The notes below the pieces were generated by a model. The model ran no database searches and was not told the DNA's origin. It worked only from the letters and a program-made list of their open reading frames with translations. A stretch of DNA of 13,037 bases from Bacteroidales bacterium UBA4788 (GTDB lineage: Bacteria; Bacteroidota; Bacteroidia; Bacteroidales; VadinHA17), in the NCBI GenBank assembly GCA_002402965.1, contig DHGW01000007.1, positions 1-13,037 of the forward strand, in the 5' to 3' direction. Position numbers and translations under genes: made by a program. This document shows, piece after piece, positions 12,987 to 13,037 of this stretch (position 1 is its first letter; every line of letters begins with the position of its first letter).

Positions 12987-13037
12987 CAATGCTTTATCGC
13001 CTACGGCGAATTATTGGGCGTAGCCCATGAAGCATTG
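12987..13037. repeat. REP/MITE-like structured inverted repeat at the right edge
   Basis: Outer arms CAATGCTTTA (12987-12996) and TGAAGCATTG (13028-13037) pair over 10 bp with one G-T wobble. Inside them are two perfect hairpins: TCGCC-TAC-GGCGA (12997-13009) and TGGGC-GTA-GCCCA (13015-13027), joined by ATTAT. The two 3-nt loops, TAC and GTA, are complementary. CTACG (13001-13005) can also pair with CGTAG (13019-13023). The result is a three-way-junction or cruciform fold. The outer arm ends exactly at the window edge, so the element may extend further. It lies 63 bp after the recG stop and lacks a U-tract, so it is not a typical terminator. The intervening 12924-12986 stretch holds no recognised gene. 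Confidence 0.65.

Overview
The window is a chromosomal segment from a Bacteroidota bacterium, most likely of the order Bacteroidales. Three things point there. The protein families are typical of that phylum: a DUF5063 protein, a 73-residue DUF2795-type protein, a stand-alone OstA-like protein beside SurA-like isomerases, and a RecQ with a displaced zinc cluster. Start codons lack Shine-Dalgarno sequences. Several genes have a perfect Bacteroidota -7 promoter element (TAnnTTTG) just upstream. Base composition is near 50% GC and fairly even. All genes are intact except the one cut by the left edge.

Layout. Positions 1-2373 (minus strand) hold a truncated DUF5063 gene preceded by recQ. A 124-bp divergent spacer separates recQ from a plus-strand cluster at 2498-8029: guaB (IMP dehydrogenase), a SurA-N-like lipoprotein, a SurA-like protein with two parvulin domains, and an OstA-like LPS-transport protein with a repetitive proline-rich tail. 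These four genes are almost contiguous (gaps of 2 and 11 nt, then an overlap) and look like one operon joining GTP synthesis to outer-membrane assembly. Facing them on the minus strand (8066-10745) are, in transcription order, a SAM-dependent methyltransferase with a disordered insert, an orphan MacB/LolD-type ABC ATPase, a PduO-type cobalamin adenosyltransferase and the DUF2795-type gene. A 72-bp divergent spacer then leads to recG (10818-12923, plus). The last 51 bases form an elaborate inverted-repeat structure of REP or MITE type that stops exactly at the window edge.

How the genes work together. The lipoprotein, the SurA-like protein and the OstA-like protein plausibly act in the periplasm on outer-membrane protein folding and LPS delivery. 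RecQ and RecG are both recombination/replication-fork helicases but lie in separate transcription units. The remaining minus-strand genes show no obvious shared pathway.

No phage, CRISPR, toxin-antitoxin or defence system was seen. Most of the window is conserved housekeeping sequence. The points that merit follow-up are the terminal structured repeat, the split parvulin histidines in the SurA-like protein, the OstA tail repeat, the RecQ domain order, and the insert and A9 tract in the methyltransferase.
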